Source: Volvox africanus (lineage: Eukaryota; Chlorophyta; Chlorophyceae; Chlamydomonadales; Volvocaceae). Taken from it: 64,000 nt of DNA. The position numbers were made by a program, and so were the translations under genes. Positions 23,624 through 34,486 of this stretch are shown piece after piece. The stretch is from contig BSDZ01000116.1 of assembly GCA_030268105.1 (NCBI GenBank), positions 1,302,001 through 1,366,000 of the forward strand. Reading direction: 5' to 3'. Under the pieces are notes generated by a model, which did not search any database, was not told the DNA's origin, and saw only the letters and a list, made by a program, of their open reading frames with translations. The stretch's first letter is position 1, and every line of letters begins with the position of its first letter.

Positions 23624-26337
23624 GTGGGGATAGGGAGGGGGGAAGTATTTTGCTTCATCACCCCTGGCCACTACCACCACCGGGCAGTATCATATCCCAA
23701 CCCCCCCTGCCTGGTGGAGAAGAAATCCTGTCACCCACCACCACCAACAGCATACAGTGGCGGGAATCTGCCGTATTTACTAACAGCGGCCTCATCTCCA
23801 CTCCTCGTCGGCTAACAAGTCACTATATGACCGGGGTCCGCACCCTCCATCTCAACATCGGGGGCATACCTACCATCCGACAGTCGATGGATTTTATCCA
23901 ATATGATGCTAACGACACGTGTGTATATGTACGTGTGTATGTTTGTGCTCATGCCGCCCAATCCCACGAGTAAGTTGACCTCATTCTAATCCCAGCCCCC
24001 CAACTCCCAACTACCAACCTCTGTCTGTTCGCATCCCGGCATCCGACAGAGTGTTGCCGCACAACTGGCAGCTAAAAGCCGTACAGATGGCGCCGGGTCT
24101 CGGAGCAAAGTGAACAGCCTGCCGTAGATCTCTGGGCACGAAAGTGCCAGCGCACACGCCGACGGTTGGTACGGCAACATGAGAGAAAGGCCCTCCAGTG
24201 CAGCGACCTGTGGGGGAGTGACCCATGGGACGTCAACGAACCCATAAAGCGAGACACAAGTTGTAAGCGTCGGCGACTTCGCCCCTCATCTGGGTCATCA
24301 TTTTCTTTCACAGTTTCTTTCACTTTCACCACAACAAGGTCTAAGATTATGGTCACAAATAAAAATTTAACACAGACATTAAACATATTCTGAAGTTTCT
24401 GATTTCTGATATCTGATATACTGTAAGAACAGATATACTGTTTTTAGCCCGTATTGTTAGTTGGTCGTTAGTGTTTACAAGAACAGAGTAAAATGAAATT
24501 GTATGGTCATTGGTCATTGTAGTAATTACATTAACTTAATGTAAGAAACAAAAATTGGACAACTACTTCCGGCACCGCATTGCCGTTTGGGTTCCACCTC
24601 TATTCGAACCACAACCCCCCCCACCCCACCCCTATCCAACAACAACAACAACAGAGCAGAGCTCCTCCCCGCCCTCCACTCAGCACCAGCACCAGCACCA
24701 GCACCAGCACCACTCCATACGCGGCTCCCCTTCCCCCCCAGTCCCCCCGGCTTCCCGCCCCTACCTGCGTGTCGGGCCGATCACTACCCAGCAACAGCCT
24801 CAGCAGCTTTTCTGGAGCACCTCCAGCAATGGCCAGGTTCCGCTCCTCCGCTCGCCGGCAACAGCAAGCCACCAGACCCGCCGCCAGCGCCGCGATGGCC
24901 GCTGGACGACCTGACCGAGGTACGGCAGTCAGCATGCCGCTGCCGCTGTCGGTATGGGCGGAGCTGCTGCCCCCAGCGCCGTTACTAGCGGCAGCGGCAG
25001 CGGCAGTGGACAGGCAGCGGACGATCGCGGACATGGCAGCGGCGTCAAGGTGAACCGGCGTACCGGACAAGAGACCTGCAGCGGCCACGGCGCTGCCGCC
25101 TGAGGCAGCTGCAGCGGTAGGGCCTAGGGTGCCGGCGGCGGCGGCGGCGGCGGGCGACTCCGGGAGGGAGGACCCGACCTCGCGAGCCGGAGGGCAAGCG
25201 AAATACGATGGCACGCCGGTGGACTATTCAGGATACGGGATCAGAACAGGACAAGGAAAGGGATGCGGGGGGGGAGAGCTAAGGTGCTGCACTAGGTGTG
25301 AAAGATCTGAGGCCGGAAGTGGGAAAGGGACGCAAAGCCGGGGTCAGGGGAAAGGGGTCTAGAAGGGAAAGGAGGAGGGCGTTGCGTAGCGGAGGGAGCT
25401 AGTTTTGGTAGCGGCGGCGGCAGTGGCAGTGGTCGTGGTAGGGGAGGGGACATGTGGATTAAGGCGGGTAATGGCGAATAGAAAAAGAGACCTCTGGTAG
25501 CGACCGGCGCTGCCGTACTGATATTGGTACTGCTACGGCTGTTGAGAAGCAGCTGTGGTACTAATTGTGAGACAGGGGCAAGAGCGTGACTCCAATGAAG
25601 CAATTAGTTACCAAACCGCGTGTGTGTGCACGGACGACGTATGATCTCGAAATTGACACAGAATCAAAGCAGCAGTGATGCATGCATGTGCAGCAAGATA
25701 TTGCTGGAATGCCGCGTCAATACATCCCATAGGTTTCGCTTCCTCGACACATATTTTGCTGCGTAATATTAACTTGAATATCCTGAATCAATTATTAATG
25801 TGTGAAAGCCCCGCCCTGGCCTTCGATATCTTGTCACCAAAAAACTCGATTCCGAGATATATTGTTTGCATATTCCTGCCCTTTCCGACAGGATAGGTTG
25901 CACCTATCGGCTCCATTCAGCACCTGCTGTACTACCATTTTGACAGCCCAAAGCGCCGCCTCGACGACCGCTTCATCAGCGCTATGAAGCATCGTCAGCA
26001 AAAACGGCAGGCCTTCATTGCTTATGAGCCTTCGCAGTCCAACGTCGCTGAGGCTCAGGCTCCCGATGACGATTGCCGCCTGCTGTTGGACGATTTTCAT
26101 CTTGTCCTCTGATGGGTGAGCACTGCTACTTGCATCCTTTAACACCTCCAAGACGGCCTCAACAGCACCCTCGCTAACGAAGGCATTCTTCTTGAATTTG
26201 CTTCCAATGACCTGGTTCTTGATTGCTTTGAGGGCTTTAACCCGATCTGTTCCCTCGCGAAGCTCCCTAAGGAGCTCTCGTGGGCGTGCAACCATCAGGG
26301 ATGTTGCGACACGTCCTATATCAGGACTATTGGTCAT
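18626..26337 (-). CDS. ARMC8/GID5-like armadillo-repeat protein
   Basis: ARMC8 (yeast Gid5/Vid28) is an armadillo scaffold of the GID/CTLH E3 ubiquitin ligase. Exons in transcription order: 26337-25924, 25178-24765, 24207-24019, 23200-22790, 21382-21197, 20742-20545, 20290-19950, 19482-19117, 18824-18626. All junctions are GT-AG and in phase, giving about 905 aa against roughly 670 in animals. Evidence: N-terminal KALKAIKNQVIGSKFKKNAF, IVIGSLSLSDVGLRRLI, then VRAAAALCVRALTRCVRTLR, AAVCNLVLDFSAVKSAVLSA, HHATWALANMLYRADNSVRV, QALVILRNLCMAGRQQV, ANLLTGGTAVKDLV, and a C-terminal helix VQERARTALEQL, in the ARMC8 order. The extra length is Ala/Gly-rich inserts in exons 2, 4, 7 and 8. The left edge of exon 2 is the least certain. 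The promoter region is shared with SURF1. Confidence 0.85.
23396..23626. repeat. (GTGTAT)n hexanucleotide array in an ARMC8 intron
   Basis: About 38 tandem units with a block of four TACGTG units at 23501-23524, so the variant arose once and then spread by local duplication. The same unit occurs in the opposite direction at 42850-42992. Dispersed-repeat copy B begins just to the right. Confidence 0.97.
23645..23880 (-). repeat. dispersed repeat family R, copy B
   Basis: Read on the minus strand it runs from GGTATGCCCCC through a GCAGATTCCCGCC and TGGTGGTGGTGGGTGA segment to TTGGGATATGATACTGCC and GTGGCCAGGGGTGATG. It aligns with 45779-46006 over most of its length, and its last 60 bp align with 15725-15790. 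Its end passes through a short CTTCCCCCCTCCCTAT tract into the hexanucleotide array. It lies within the ARMC8 intron between exons 3 and 4. Confidence 0.65.
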
Positions 26338-26639
26338 ATGTTAATGTCAAGAATCAACGTGCTGCCAGATGTATAAGCTTTGACTCAGCTGAGCTATACA
26401 TATGGTAAATGTGTAATGTTGCAATCAAGGTATGGAAGCTGAACATTTCATCAAGCTCATGATGTAATTCACGTTACGACACATGAAGCCATGGTTTGGG
26501 GTTTCCTCGCCCCTTACTTTTCACAAAATTTCCGTTGGTCTGTATTTTATTTAACAGTTTCGGTTGCGACTCAGCTCTTCCGCGTCCGAGACCGGAGCGA
26601 ATTGAGCACCTGCCATCCACTACGTGGCGGAACCCACCG
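26338..26639. promoter_or_regulatory. divergent intergenic region ARMC8 / SURF1
   Basis: Only about 302 bp separate the two start codons, which point away from each other, so both 5' UTRs and promoters must lie here. I see no clear TATA box or repeat. A bidirectional promoter is inferred from geometry only. Confidence 0.5.
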
Positions 26640-27902
26640 ATGCGGAGGCTAGCACCAAGAGGGTTTGACACTTTGCGCGCTTTTGCTAGATCCACTCAAG
26701 TCGGTACCGGAAGTCAAAATGCGGCTGCGACTGGCTTCCGGAGCTGGTTGTCATCGAACGCAGCGACATCGCCGCCCACAGCGACTGGAGGCGCGGGGCG
26801 CGCTGGCGCCTCGAGCGAGTCTGGAGGATCAACTTGGAGTCCATTATCTGCAGTTATGTTCATACCCAGCCTGGTATGCGGGTGCCTGGCGTACTGGCAA
26901 TTCGAAAGGATGAAATGGAAGGTGCGCATGCCTGGCGACTGTGCGGGCTGCGAAATGCGTTTGCTCCAGCCCAGACTGGGTTATATTTTTAAGGTGAAAA
27001 TCCGTGCTTGATATTTTGGCTTGGTCGTACATTCGGTTTTACACGATGTGGGTCGTTTATCAGGAGTGTTTGCGGAGCCTACTTCCTCAACTTGAACTCC
27101 CCCCCCAAACCTGTATCGCGGTTTTTATTACTTACGTTTGCTTCTGCCCCTACCTTTTCGATCTCCTTGGGGGGCGAGGACAGCCGCCGATACCCGCCAT
27201 TACTCCGGGGGGAGGGGAGGGGGGAGTGGTTAATAACCAGGTCCTCAACAGCAGCTCCAGATGCCCTCGTGTATTCCCCCATCCCCACCACAACCCCATC
27301 ACTCCCGCCCCCAACCCCATCCCCACCACAACCCCATCACTCCCGCCCCCAACCCCATCCCCACCACAACCCCATCACTCCCGCCCCCAACCCTATCCCC
27401 GCACAACCCCATCACTCCTGCCCCCAACCCTATCCCCACCAAAACCCCAGGAGGAGCTCATTGGACGTCGACGAGGGATTGCGGAGGCGGAGGCAGAGGA
27501 GGTATTCTCCAGAGATAAGCCCCTGCTCGAGTACGACAAGGTGAAGGTCCAGGGGCGCTTCCTCCCCGAGTACAGCTTGTTCGTGGGACCTCGCCCGCGC
27601 AGGTTGGTCGGTTTGTGCGGGTGAGGGAAGGTAGATGTGTGTGTATGTGTGTGTATGTGTACGGGTGTATGTGTACGAGTGTATGTGTACGGGTGTATGT
27701 GTAGGGGTATATGTGTATGTGCGTATGTATGTGGAGAGGCGAGGGAGGAGTATGTGCATGTGTGTGTGTGTATGTGAAGGCGATACGGATCGTAAAAAGA
27801 ACAAACTGCCAACACCCCTGGTCCAGGGGCCTTATGGTTAAGAGAAGTCATGGGATGGTAAAGGCGGAGGGGAAGCCGGGACTCAGAACCCAGTACGTAC
27901 AC

Positions 27903-27934
<32 letters not shown>

Positions 27935-29944
27935 GCCCTGAACCAAATCCACGACCTCATGGTTGCCCCTGTAACACTTCCGCCGGCCCGCTCGGACGTG
28001 GATATGCATATGGATCCAATTATGAAGCCTGCCTGGATCCGGGATCCAGCCGGGGTACATCGTCATCACGCCCATGATCAGTACGGACAGGTATGTCAAC
28101 GAACCAACGAAATAACCAACCAACCAACAAACGGTGTCGATTAGGGAACACTAAAACTATATCGATCGGAGTGGGGTGATCATAATAACAATGATAATGA
28201 TGAATTTGGTTAGTGTGTTGGTTTTTAACATTTTTGGGGGTTTGTTGCACATTATGAATTATTTATCAACATCCTCAACAAACATGACGTCATATGACTC
28301 ATGAGGTGCCTGATCAGGATGCAGGTATGAGAGATCAGAAGTAATAATGGTGGTGATTGTGCTGTTGCCGGGGGGTAGTGTTTTGGTGATTGACAATGGG
28401 CGAGGTGATGGCGGTGGGGGGGGAGAAATGGGAGAAGTTGAATAAACGAGGCAGGGGAGGGGGGAAGGCGGGAGGGGGGAAGGTGTGTGTGAGGGTGTTC
28501 ATGTATTGGGGGAGATATTATGGGGGAAGGCGGGTTGGGCGGGGGTACGAGACCGCGAGGGGGAGCGGGCTCGCTATCATCTCTCCCGCCAACGGAACAA
28601 CGGGCACCTTGATTAACTGAATTAATTGCATTCTCTTTCGCACCTTTGTACGGCACCTATGTACGGCATCTAATCCGAGACAACGTTCAGTCCTCGCTCG
28701 TACGGTCTCGCTTCGCAAAGTTTATAACACCATAACGCTAATCCTAATTTAATAAGTTGTAACCCCCCTGCTCTGTGTAATCTTCCTAAGTCGTTTTCCA
28801 CAACGGAATAACCGATAACCGAATTCTCCAGGAAGGGCGTTGTACTGGTAAACCGTGGTTGGGTTCCTGCGGCCTGGAAGGAGGAGGCGGAAGCGAGGGC
28901 CGCAGCCAAGCTACAAGAAGCACGTGCAGCAAATGCCAAGGAGGAGCCGCCAGCAACTGCCACAACCGCCACAACCGCAGCAACGGCCACTACCCGCAGC
29001 TGGTGGAGCTGGCTGGGCTTTGGCAGCAGCAGCCGTGGTAGCCAAACGTCGTCAGCAGAATCCCAACCGACGGTGGCGGTTAAGGTGGTTCCGGAGCCGG
29101 ATTTGGTGGTTGGTGTAATCCAATTGGACGAGAAGCCTAGCAACTTCATGCCGGAGAACAAACCTGAATCAGACGAGTTCCATTTCATTCAACGAGAAGC
29201 CATGGTGGGTGGGTGGGGTCGTGTGTGTGGGGGGGTGGGGGGTGGTAGGTGGGGGTGGGTGGGGGGGGATTGGTTGGGGGGGCTGGATTCATTCGGTGTG
29301 TGCTCGTTTATTTTGGGGTTTGGGTGGGGGGGTGGAGGTTGGAGGTCCTGAATTTCCTAATGTTCGTACAACGGTATAACCATAAATAACGGAATTAAGG
29401 TTAATAACCGATATTCTTATCGCTTCCTAGTTGTCTGTTCCAGTGGTCATCTTCCTGGCTTCCTGGTTTCGGAAGCCGCAAGTGCACACTGCCCCCCCTC
29501 CCTCCCTTTCCCCCCTTCCCCCCCCCCATACACACGTGGATTAACCACGTTACAAAGACTCGCGTGTTGGGCCTACCGTCCGACACCCCTCTGGTCATGG
29601 CCATCTCCACTGACCCAGCCGCCGTACAAGCCGTACATAAACGTTCTCCACTCAATGAAGCGCGCAGCGCTGCCAGCGCTGCGGCTGCGGCAGCCGCTAC
29701 TGCCGGTGCCGACATCGGTGACGCAGGGCCCACCTACCCTGCTCCGAAACACGTGTCAGATCTTCTCCGCTTCAGCACCATGCCGGGAGACCACCTGAAC
29801 TACGCGCTCATCTGGGCCACGCTGTGTATTGCCCTGGCGTTCATGGCTCGTACCGCGATCACGAAGCCACTGCGGGGTCCTCGTATTGTCGAGGCTCCTG
29901 GTAACAGCGCCAGGGACGCCTGGAAGGCCAGTCAGGCCAACTGA
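26640..29944 (+). CDS. SURF1 cytochrome c oxidase assembly protein
   Basis: SURF1 (yeast Shy1) is a mitochondrial inner-membrane protein that helps assemble complex IV, acting on COX1 and its haem centres. Exons: 26640-26921, 27451-27602, 28028-28090, 28832-29204, 29558-29944; all GT-AG and in phase, 418 aa. Seen: an Arg/Ser/Ala-rich N-terminus starting MRRLAPRGFDTLRAFARS (likely import presequence), first membrane span around SAVMFIPSLVCGCLAYWQFE with the family WQ, then GPRPRS, PGYIVITPM, VLVNRGWVP, GVIQLDEK..FMPENKPE, DTPLVM and a second span HLNYALIWATLCIALAF. Exon 4 carries an unusual Ala/Thr/Ser-rich insert of about 60 residues between NRGWVP and GVIQ. Intron 1 ends in a 38-bp minisatellite. 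Confidence 0.92.
27283..27450. repeat. 38-bp minisatellite ending in the SURF1 intron-1 acceptor
   Basis: Five units starting at 27283, 27321, 27359, 27397 and 27434, each beginning CCCCACCACAACCCCATCAC or close to it. The last unit is altered to CCCCACCAAAACCCCAG, whose AG is the splice acceptor of exon 2. Confidence 0.9.
27805..27938 (+). repeat. possible tRNA-related SINE with CA/CATA tail
   Basis: GGCCTTATGGTTAAGAG resembles a tRNA A-box and GGGACTCAGAACCC loosely resembles a B-box. The unit runs straight into ACACACACATACACATACAC. It lies in SURF1 intron 2. This is a weak resemblance, with no second copy found in full. Confidence 0.3.
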
Positions 29945-30082
29945 GGGAGGACAAGTCTGGGCCCTTCCAAGAAGTCAAGGGTGTCTCGTGCGGGGGTTTG
30001 GATTTGGGGATCGGGGTGGGGGTGGGGGTTTCAGCTACGACAACTTTAGAAGTGACGAGGCTGTCATAAACGTGTTGGGACC

Positions 30083-30120
30083 TTAGGGTTTAGGGTTTTA
30101 GGGTTTAGGGTTTTAAACCC
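30083..30120 (+). repeat. interstitial telomere-like repeats
   Basis: TTTAGGG and TTTTAGGG units alternate for about 32 bp and are followed by an AAACCC inverted piece. The tract begins 139 bp after the SURF1 stop. Confidence 0.9.
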
Positions 30121-30146
30121 TGCATCCTTCAGAAAGCACTCTATCT

Positions 30147-30186
30147 GGATCGGTCAGATGTACAGATCTGACGTCTTAACCGCAAC
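30147..30186 (-). repeat. tRNA-like segment (partial)
   Basis: On the minus strand GCGGTTAAGACG resembles the D-arm of a Ser/Leu-type tRNA, and GTCAGATCTGTACATCTGAC forms a 7-bp stem like an anticodon arm. No T-arm follows in register, so it is not a functional tRNA. Confidence 0.3.
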
Positions 30187-30809
30187 ACCCCCGCCGCACC
30201 AAGGTGGTGAGGGGGTATGAGCCGGTCCGGCTCGTCCCTTTCCGGCGAGTTCATCTGAATGTCCCCGATGTCCCCAGTTGCTGTTGTCCGTTAACGAGAT
30301 CCGATGTCCCTGTGCGGATGACGGTGTTGAATTCGGGCTCAAAAGTTGGATTCAGATTTTGGGTTTTTAATTTGGGGGCTTGAACTGTATTCAGTATTTT
30401 TTGGTCGTATTGTCGTACGTGTTGGGCAGCCCATCACATATAGGATGGTGGGACGGTTCGGGTTCTGGGACTTGGGCTGGGTGGCGCCGTACTTGGTGAA
30501 GCATTTGGCAGTCCGACATGACTCACGACGACGGACGTTTTGCACTTTGGGGGGAATATGGGGCGAGAGCGAAAGCGAGAGCGCGAATGTGAGTGCAATG
30601 GCAGGCGTGCTCGCGCGTGAGCGTTCGGCTGTGAAGGAGTGTTTACGGAAATGCATTGGAGATGGCGTACGTCAAAAAGGTACGGGAAGACGGAAGAGGA
30701 TGTATTTTTCTGTATATTCCGTGTAATTATTTGCGCGGCTGAAACTGGAAAGCGAATTGTTATGTTGAGGATGATTGACTTCACACTTCACTGGAGATCA
30801 GACTTATGT

Positions 30810-30905
30810 TTGGGTGTTACACTTTGGGTGACTCGCCCTTCAAAGACGAGCACCGGGGTTCCTGACCGGACCGAGCCACAGCGCAGGGGAGGAACACGTG
30901 GCTTT
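30810..30905 (+). mobile_element. 97-bp dispersed repeat, copy 2, with target duplication
   Basis: It matches 5349-5445. Here it is bordered by GACTTATGT at 30801-30809 and again at 30906-30914, a 9-bp direct repeat that looks like a target-site duplication, so the 96-bp body appears to be a complete insertion. It has no coding capacity and no clear poly(A) tail. GGGTTCCTGACCGG inside is a weak B-box match. Confidence 0.7.
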
Positions 30906-30914
30906 GACTTATGT

Positions 30915-33027
30915 ATGTAAGTAGTACACTACACTAGCATTCGTTATGGTGGCAGTGAAAACTACTTCGGCCTGCTTTGCACCTTAACCGTCACGTACCG
31001 TTAAAAAGAGTGAGGGTGGTTGGGTTAAGTTGTCCTCAACCGGGAATCGCTCACTTATGGGTGAGCATTCCCTTGGCAAAGTAACACAGTCCTTACATAA
31101 AAACATGGAACTAACGACAAAAACGCATCTTTTCAACGAATCAACGAAAAACGGCGTCCGGAAAAACACCCCACTACACAACCCCCCCCCCACACACACC
31201 CTGCCTGCTGCCCCGTTAGGCGTGAGGCACCCCGTCTGCCTCGTTAGGGGCAAAATGATCCCTTGCAGGGCCTAATAACAGGCACAACACGGCAATGACT
31301 CTATTACATACTACAACGGAGCACATCAAAATTTCACCACTCAGCTCACCTACCATGCATGTCATATAGCCCGTCGCGAACCTGCGCGCCCACGATTGAT
31401 CAAAAATCAAAAAGCCGCAGCCGCATGTGAATCGGCGCAGCTCACAGGGAGCCCATCCCTGGATAACCCGATTCAGACCACTCGACAGATACGGACTCTT
31501 CAGCAGTCCATGTCCACTACTCCAGCAGGCCGCATCAGTATGAGGCACCAAACCCCGAAAACCGAAGGGTCATCAGTCAACTCCCGCAGGCCATGGTGTC
31601 AGGGTGACAACACGATGCCGTCAACTGCGGCAAGCAAGCCGAGACCGCGAACATACAACATACAACGTGTATGCCACCGACCGCGAACCCCAAATGATAG
31701 ACTTTTTGCACGACGACATTCCGTTGCCATTCTGAGCATGTATGTGGGAGGGGTATTTTACAGATGGCTGACGTGTCTCATTGACAACAAATGACAACTG
31801 TTCCACCGGCAGTAGCACAATAACATCGGGACAATTTGCGGCAGCTTGATTGGGTGGTGCTGCACCTGCTATCTAACAACTCCCTTACATCCATGTCATG
31901 AAATGCGAAAGCTACCTGACCCGTAGGTCACTGCGTGACGTCGTCAATGTGCTTGTGTGTATATGTGTGTATTCACGCGTGAAGCGTGTGCGCATGTGTA
32001 TTTGTGTATTTGTGTATTTGAGAATGCGTGATGAAGAGCGTAAAAGGAATAATATGGGCCACACCATATGGGCATATACCAAATACAAATCGAGCCATGG
32101 TCGGGAGGGAATTCCGGGGTTTCGAATACACTATACACTAAGCAATGCTGGTAGCCAAACATGGTTCCCCATACGTACATAATTGGTACCTACGTATGTC
32201 CGCACATCTTTCCCCGGAACCCAGTGCTGTATGTGTCCGGGGGGTATGTAAACAGAGGAAAGCCTCGTGCAGGATTTGCCGAGTGCGGTGAGGTTTCCGA
32301 GCCCAGGGGCTTCGATTCTCCTTTCTGATTGAAGCGAAGGTACGTCCCCCCACACACAACATACAACATACAACCACCGGGATACACAAAGTAATAATTG
32401 TCGCCGCTTTGTGTTCCCATTTGCCTGCTGCGGGTTTAGTTGAGCCAGGTTCGGTACAACCAGGATCAGCCATTCTGTCTCACTCGAGATGCATGCACCC
32501 AGAAGGGGGGTAGGATAGCACATATGGTGATTCTTGATTGGAGCATTTTTGATGGAAGACACGAACCCTATCCGTTCATTTCTTTTCGGCCTCGGCATTC
32601 TGCAGCGCTGTGGGTTTGGGAGGCAGGCGGGGAAGAAGGAAGAAGGAAGAAGGAAGAAGGAAGAAGGAAGAAGGAAGGGCCGAGTACGAGTACATAAGTT
32701 GCAAGGAGGTTCGCTATTAGACAACCGGGGATACGGCAGATGTCTTCGCCAATAACGCTTACGTTTTATGGTACTTGATGCTATTTTAGACTTCTTCAGC
32801 GATGCAAAGTGTGCAGTGTAACGTTTTGGACATGCATGTGTGGGTCAGCTGACTCCTCATGCAGTAGGCAGTAACCTAGGCAGTAACCGACCCAGTAACG
32901 TCCGCATCTTGCCCGCACCTGCGCTCGCCGTCACCAATCCATGCGCTTGAGTGCATGGATAAGCCCCCACGCCGCTGCGCTATAGCGCCACTACCACTAC
33001 CACCATATCCCTCCTTCCCTCCTTTAC
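30915..33027. other. no gene identified
   Basis: Contains a nested hairpin at 31199-31270 and a GAAGGAA tract at 32631-32678. Two longer frames exist (31396-31794 on plus, 32724-32131 on minus) but neither shows motifs. The terminal exon of the minus-strand gene starting at 34486 should lie in the right part, around 32780-33000, but I could not choose between acceptors. Confidence 0.4.
31199..31270. repeat. three-stem nested hairpin
   Basis: CCCTGC (31199) pairs with GCAGGG (31265), TGCCCC (31209) with GGGGCA (31247), and GAGGCA (31224) with TGCCTC (31237) around a 7-base loop. All three 6-bp stems are perfect and coaxially nested. Confidence 0.6.
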
Positions 33028-34486
33028 CTAAAACCCTCCGTCCCTCTGCCTCTGCCTCTGCCTCTGCCACGCTCCCAAGGCCCTCCTAGCGCACGCTCGC
33101 TCACTGCTTGCTTTCCCCCTTCATTCCATTGCTCGCTTCGTCCATCCTCCTCACTCCTTGCATCTGCCGCGCTTCCCTCCTTTTCTCCTCACCTCCCTGC
33201 CTATGTCATTTTATTCCCGCGTAAGCTCAAGTTGGCAGAGGCTAGAGACTCGGTCTCACCTTCAAGCTCCTTCTCAAAGGTGGCATCAAGCTCAGCCGCA
33301 GTCGGCGTGGGTGCCACGTCTATCTCTGGCTCCGGCTCTGGCTCGGTCTGGTAGGAAAAGAAAGAGGGGGGGCCGAGAGGGAGGGGACTGAATAGAGCAA
33401 GAATGTGAGGTGGAGGGAGGATAAAGGCGTAAGGCTCGTGATAAGGAGCCGCATTTGAACTGCATGAAGGGGGAGGAACAAAGGGGGAGGGAGAGAGAGA
33501 GAGAGAGGGGGGGGGGAGCAGGGACGAGAGGATGATGATGACGGCGAGGGGGACCTAACCCCGAAAATTACAACATGAGTTATGGGAGATATTTACATGG
33601 ACGTTTACAGAGGGCGATGAGCGCTGGCAAACCCCTGCAAATCAGCTTGCTTGCAAGTTTCAACACGGTAAACACCTGCCGACCAGTGCGCGCTTAAATG
33701 CCATGACCAATTTTGAGGACCGATGTCAGGTGCTAAATAAAAAACTAAGACCGACGCCCTGTCATTATGATGAACCACACAACAAGTGCCACAAGAGCGG
33801 ATACGACACTGGCGGGTATGCGTTCGCACTAACAACGTCCCATGTGGCATGAAAATGCATGTAAATAATCTGATTTTAGTATTACCTACATCATAAACGA
33901 TATTCAGTGATACCCGCAATAAGGTCGATAGGGCTTCTAGACATCCCGCCTGGTTGGTTCAGCTTACCACATCTGTCGTCGGGTTATCCACTTTAAGCGA
34001 CATGCTTCGCTTGAAAGCAGCCCTAGCCTCTGCAACAGAGCCAAGGAGTTGCTTTACAAGTTAACATGGTACTAGTAACCTTCATTCCTTACCTGAAGCA
34101 GCGTCTGCCATTTTCTCTGGCTGAGCAGTAATGATTATGATCTAGAAATCGATTTACTTAGCGCGGCCTTAAGCCATCGATTATTAGGCTTCCTAGCAGA
34201 TGTTGTACTGTGGGATTCTGGGACAGGGTAAATGCGGTTACTATAGTATAACCTTTTCATCAACTATAACATGTGATAACCTCATCACAACCAAGATGTT
34301 GAAGATGGCTGCAAAAGCTTCTATGAGCTTGTAACGCATAGGACAAGCCAGGAAGCTCGCGGACCATTTAGGTTTAATGAGCAATCTCAACAGTCGAATC
34401 ATAATAAAAACGAAGAAAAATAAATATAATACAAATATGTAGAAAGGTAGGGTAGTAAAAGGAATAGTGCGCAGAAAGTTCTCCAT
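33028..34486 (-). CDS. unrecognised small membrane protein, 3' end unresolved
   Basis: Five exons can be joined with GT-AG sites and consistent phases: 34486-34253, 34120-34093, 34029-33968, 33347-33260, 33063-33028 (149 codons so far). The first exon starts MENFLRTIPFTT and has two hydrophobic segments, about residues 13-36 and 58-72, around a basic loop RLLRLLIKPKW. The next exons give PEKMADAAS, EARAAFKRSMSLKVDNPTTD and then an acidic repeat TEPEPEPEIDVAP followed by LDATFEKELE and EAEAEAEGRRVL. So it is a short two-span membrane protein with a charged, probably cytosolic tail. The first donor (GTTATA) is weak, and the last exon was not found. I do not recognise the family. Confidence 0.5.

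Noticed and set aside
23374..23973. Several 90-190-codon frames of alternating residues
   Set aside because: They are translations of the GTGTAT microsatellite.
32131..32724. 197-codon minus-strand frame
   Set aside because: No motif or domain, starts in a Ser/Phe/Pro run from the GAAGGAA tract, and the composition looks non-coding.
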